A stretch of DNA of 36,060 nucleotides from Planctomycetia bacterium (lineage in GTDB: Bacteria > Planctomycetota > Planctomycetia > Pirellulales > Thermoguttaceae): the NCBI GenBank assembly GCA_030527205.1, contig JAUNBG010000034.1, positions 1 to 36,060 of the forward strand. The letters run 5' to 3'. Of this stretch, positions 34,871-36,060 are shown piece after piece; the first letter of the stretch is position 1; each line of letters opens with the position of its first letter. The notes beneath the pieces were generated by a model. That model was given only the letters and a program-made list of their open reading frames with translations, did no database searches and was not told the origin of the DNA. Made by a program: the position numbers and the translations under genes.

Positions 34871-36040
34871 TTACAAGCTGCTGCTTGATTCGCCGCCGCA
34901 TGGAGTTCCCAAAGCGCCCCAGACGCCGAAAACGCTTTCGCCTGTCAAATAAATTCCGGTTGGCGTATCCGGCAAACCGTTTGTATCAATTGTATCAGAA
35001 ATAAAATGAACGGAGCCATCAAGATAACCGCAATTGACGCCGCCGGGATGATAACTCGTCGGAGCAAGCATTCCAACTTGATAAGCTTCTCTTTGATATT
35101 TGACACAGGAAGGAGCGTTCGGGGGCATAACCGTATTGAACGAAACCGAGATATTTAACGCGTCCAGGAAATTTCCGCATCGCGGATGATTAAGACTTGT
35201 CGCGATATTCCAGTTGTAACTGTTTTGGTTGCGAAGATTCATGCACAAACTCGGTTTGCTGACCCAATTTCCAAGGTCGATATCGGGATAAACAGCAACG
35301 CCGCCGCGAATATTTTGATTAGACCATTCGCCTGCAACCGCTTCACTGCAAACGATTGTATTGCTCAAACCGTCAGAAGCAAAACTAAAATTCGAACGTT
35401 TGAACCAATGGAAGAGAGAACGATGAGTACAATCGCCAGTACCGGGAGTTTTTCCGACGAGTTTAAGACCGCCGTTTCCATCGGATGCCGTTGTATTTGG
35501 ACTGTCGTTTGTATTATCGACTCGAGCGCAGCCGTCAGCGATACAGAAAACAATGTTCGTTCGCATTCCACGATGATTGTGAGCGCCGCCGAGCATTGCG
35601 ATTTGACCTTTTTCAGGATCGGATGGACAAAGAAGCGTATCAATCGGCGCGGTTCGTATTCCTGTCGGGTCGTCGCTCGGAAGCCAGGGCGCTGTTATCG
35701 CCGGATCGTTATCAATAGCGTCTTTGCGAGCCTGTTGTTCCATAAACGGAAGAAGTTGATAGTTGACGCCGAAACGGTTATGTTTGACTCGAGCGCCATA
35801 ATTCCATTGCGAAGGCATATAATTAAACACATCATGATGATTATGGATTGCCAGACACCATTGCTTCATGTTGTTCGTACACTGCATTCGACGCGCTGCT
35901 TCTCGAGCGGCCTGAACTGCGGGCAAAAGAAGCCCAATAAGAATTCCAATAATGGCAATAACAACGAGAAGTTCAACGAGAGTAAAACCTTTGTGTGAAT
36001 TACCTCCCCCCCCCATTTTAACAAAAGTAACTTTTGACAT
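34871..36040 (-). CDS. DUF1559 prepilin-like protein, cassette 3
   Basis: This 389-residue DUF1559 protein has a leader nearly identical to that of cassette 1 ([15 protein letters not shown], then HKG in place of RKG), a cleavage site after Gly18, and the FTLVE helix and [11 protein letters not shown] signature. The H-X9-DG motif (His331, Asp-Gly 341-342) is near the C-terminus. The ribosome binding site and ATG are the same as in cassette 1. The first 120 nt, counted from the window end, differ from cassette 1 at four positions; after about residue 35 the two genes diverge strongly. A run of nine G (36006-36014 on the plus strand as C) is followed by an A that interrupts the 12-G tract seen in cassette 1. 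Confidence 0.93.
   Translation of the reverse strand: MSKVTFVKMGGGGNSHKGFTLVELLVVIAIIGILIGLLLPAVQAAREAARRMQCTNNMKQWCLAIHNHHDVFNYMPSQWNYGARVKHNRFGVNYQLLPFMEQQARKDAIDNDPAITAPWLPSDDPTGIRTAPIDTLLCPSDPEKGQIAMLGGAHNHRGMRTNIVFCIADGCARVDNTNDSPNTTASDGNGGLKLVGKTPGTGDCTHRSLFHWFKRSNFSFASDGLSNTIVCSEAVAGEWSNQNIRGGVAVYPDIDLGNWVSKPSLCMNLRNQNSYNWNIATSLNHPRCGNFLDALNISVSFNTVMPPNAPSCVKYQREAYQVGMLAPTSYHPGGVNCGYLDGSVHFISDTIDTNGLPDTPTGIYLTGESVFGVWGALGTPCGGESSSSL
36006..36014 (-). repeat. Homopolymeric G tract (9 G) in the prepilin leader, cassette 3
   Basis: Nine G on the coding strand lie in codons 9-12 and are followed by AGG. Cassette 1 has G in place of that A, which fuses the run to 12 G. Confidence 0.88.
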
Positions 36041-36060
36041 TTCTTTTTACCTCCAGATTA
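36006..36060. repeat. Terminal inverted copy of window positions 1-55
   Basis: The reverse complement of 36006-36060 equals 1-55 exactly; the next base differs (G at 56 versus A). The repeat contains the ribosome binding site, the start codon and the leader of two DUF1559 genes. The length of exactly 55 suggests an assembly-graph overlap (see findings). Confidence 0.9.

Noticed and set aside
35186..35998. 270-codon plus-strand frame in cassette 3
   Set aside because: It is antisense to the DUF1559 gene and is explained by that gene's codon use.
1..36060. Linear replicon or composite transposon bounded by terminal inverted repeats
   Set aside because: The ends are coding starts of DUF1559 genes, the exact identity is 55 nt, and no transposase or telomere-related gene is present. 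An assembly break explains it better.

Overview
The window looks like chromosomal DNA from a planctomycete (Planctomycetota, probably Pirellulales-like; the order is an inference). The evidence is family content: three DUF1559 prepilin-like proteins with the H-X9-DG C-terminal motif, small lipoproteins that follow each of them, a Tat-exported Gfo/Idh/MocA oxidoreductase, a DUF1080 protein, a sulfatase-fold protein, an ECF sigma factor with an adjacent putative anti-sigma protein, and a large secretin. Base composition is AT-rich by eye, which is low for cultured Pirellulales and may point to a host-associated lineage. No tRNA, rRNA, CRISPR array, transposase or phage gene was recognised.

Layout. 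1-1742: DUF1559 + lipoprotein cassette 1 (+). 2176-8002: secreted Gfo/Idh/MocA oxidoreductase, secreted helical-repeat protein and secreted GH43-like glycosidase (+). 8085-11381: convergent gene for a 1098-residue secreted protein of unknown reaction (-). 11966-13006: NAD-dependent epimerase/dehydratase (-). 13778-17380: 1200-residue secretin (-) with a short leader ORF and a hairpin in front of it. 18138-19652: hemA (-). 20432-25574: operon (-) of a sulfatase-fold protein that lacks the usual catalytic residues, an EamA-type transporter and a VWA-domain membrane protein. 26120-28187: ECF sigma factor and membrane-anchored putative anti-sigma protein (-). 28951-30436: PEGA-domain protein and pterin-dependent methyltransferase (+). 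30513-31250: DUF1080 protein (-). 31583-33361: cassette 2 (+). 34034-36040: cassette 3 (-).

The most notable signals are these. (a) All three DUF1559 genes carry a long G homopolymer (12, 9 and 9 G) in the codons just before the prepilin cleavage site, as expected of a phase-variable surface or secretion module. (b) Each cassette has the order DUF1559, hairpin, lipoprotein, and the hairpins look like terminators or attenuators. (c) A family of about 108-bp intergenic repeats with inverted ends (GGAAGTTCTAAAAAC-like) occurs five times between 11.5 and 26.1 kb. (d) The secretin gene has an 11-codon leader ORF with a strong ribosome binding site overlapping a stem-loop. (e) The two window ends are inverted copies identical over exactly 55 nt, which looks like a short-read assembly break in a multi-copy DUF1559 5' module and not a biological terminal repeat.

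Functionally, the secretin and the prepilin-like proteins may belong to one type II/type IV pilus-like export apparatus. The oxidoreductase, GH43 protein, 1098-residue protein and DUF1080 protein fit extracytoplasmic polysaccharide processing. These links rest on family knowledge and proximity.
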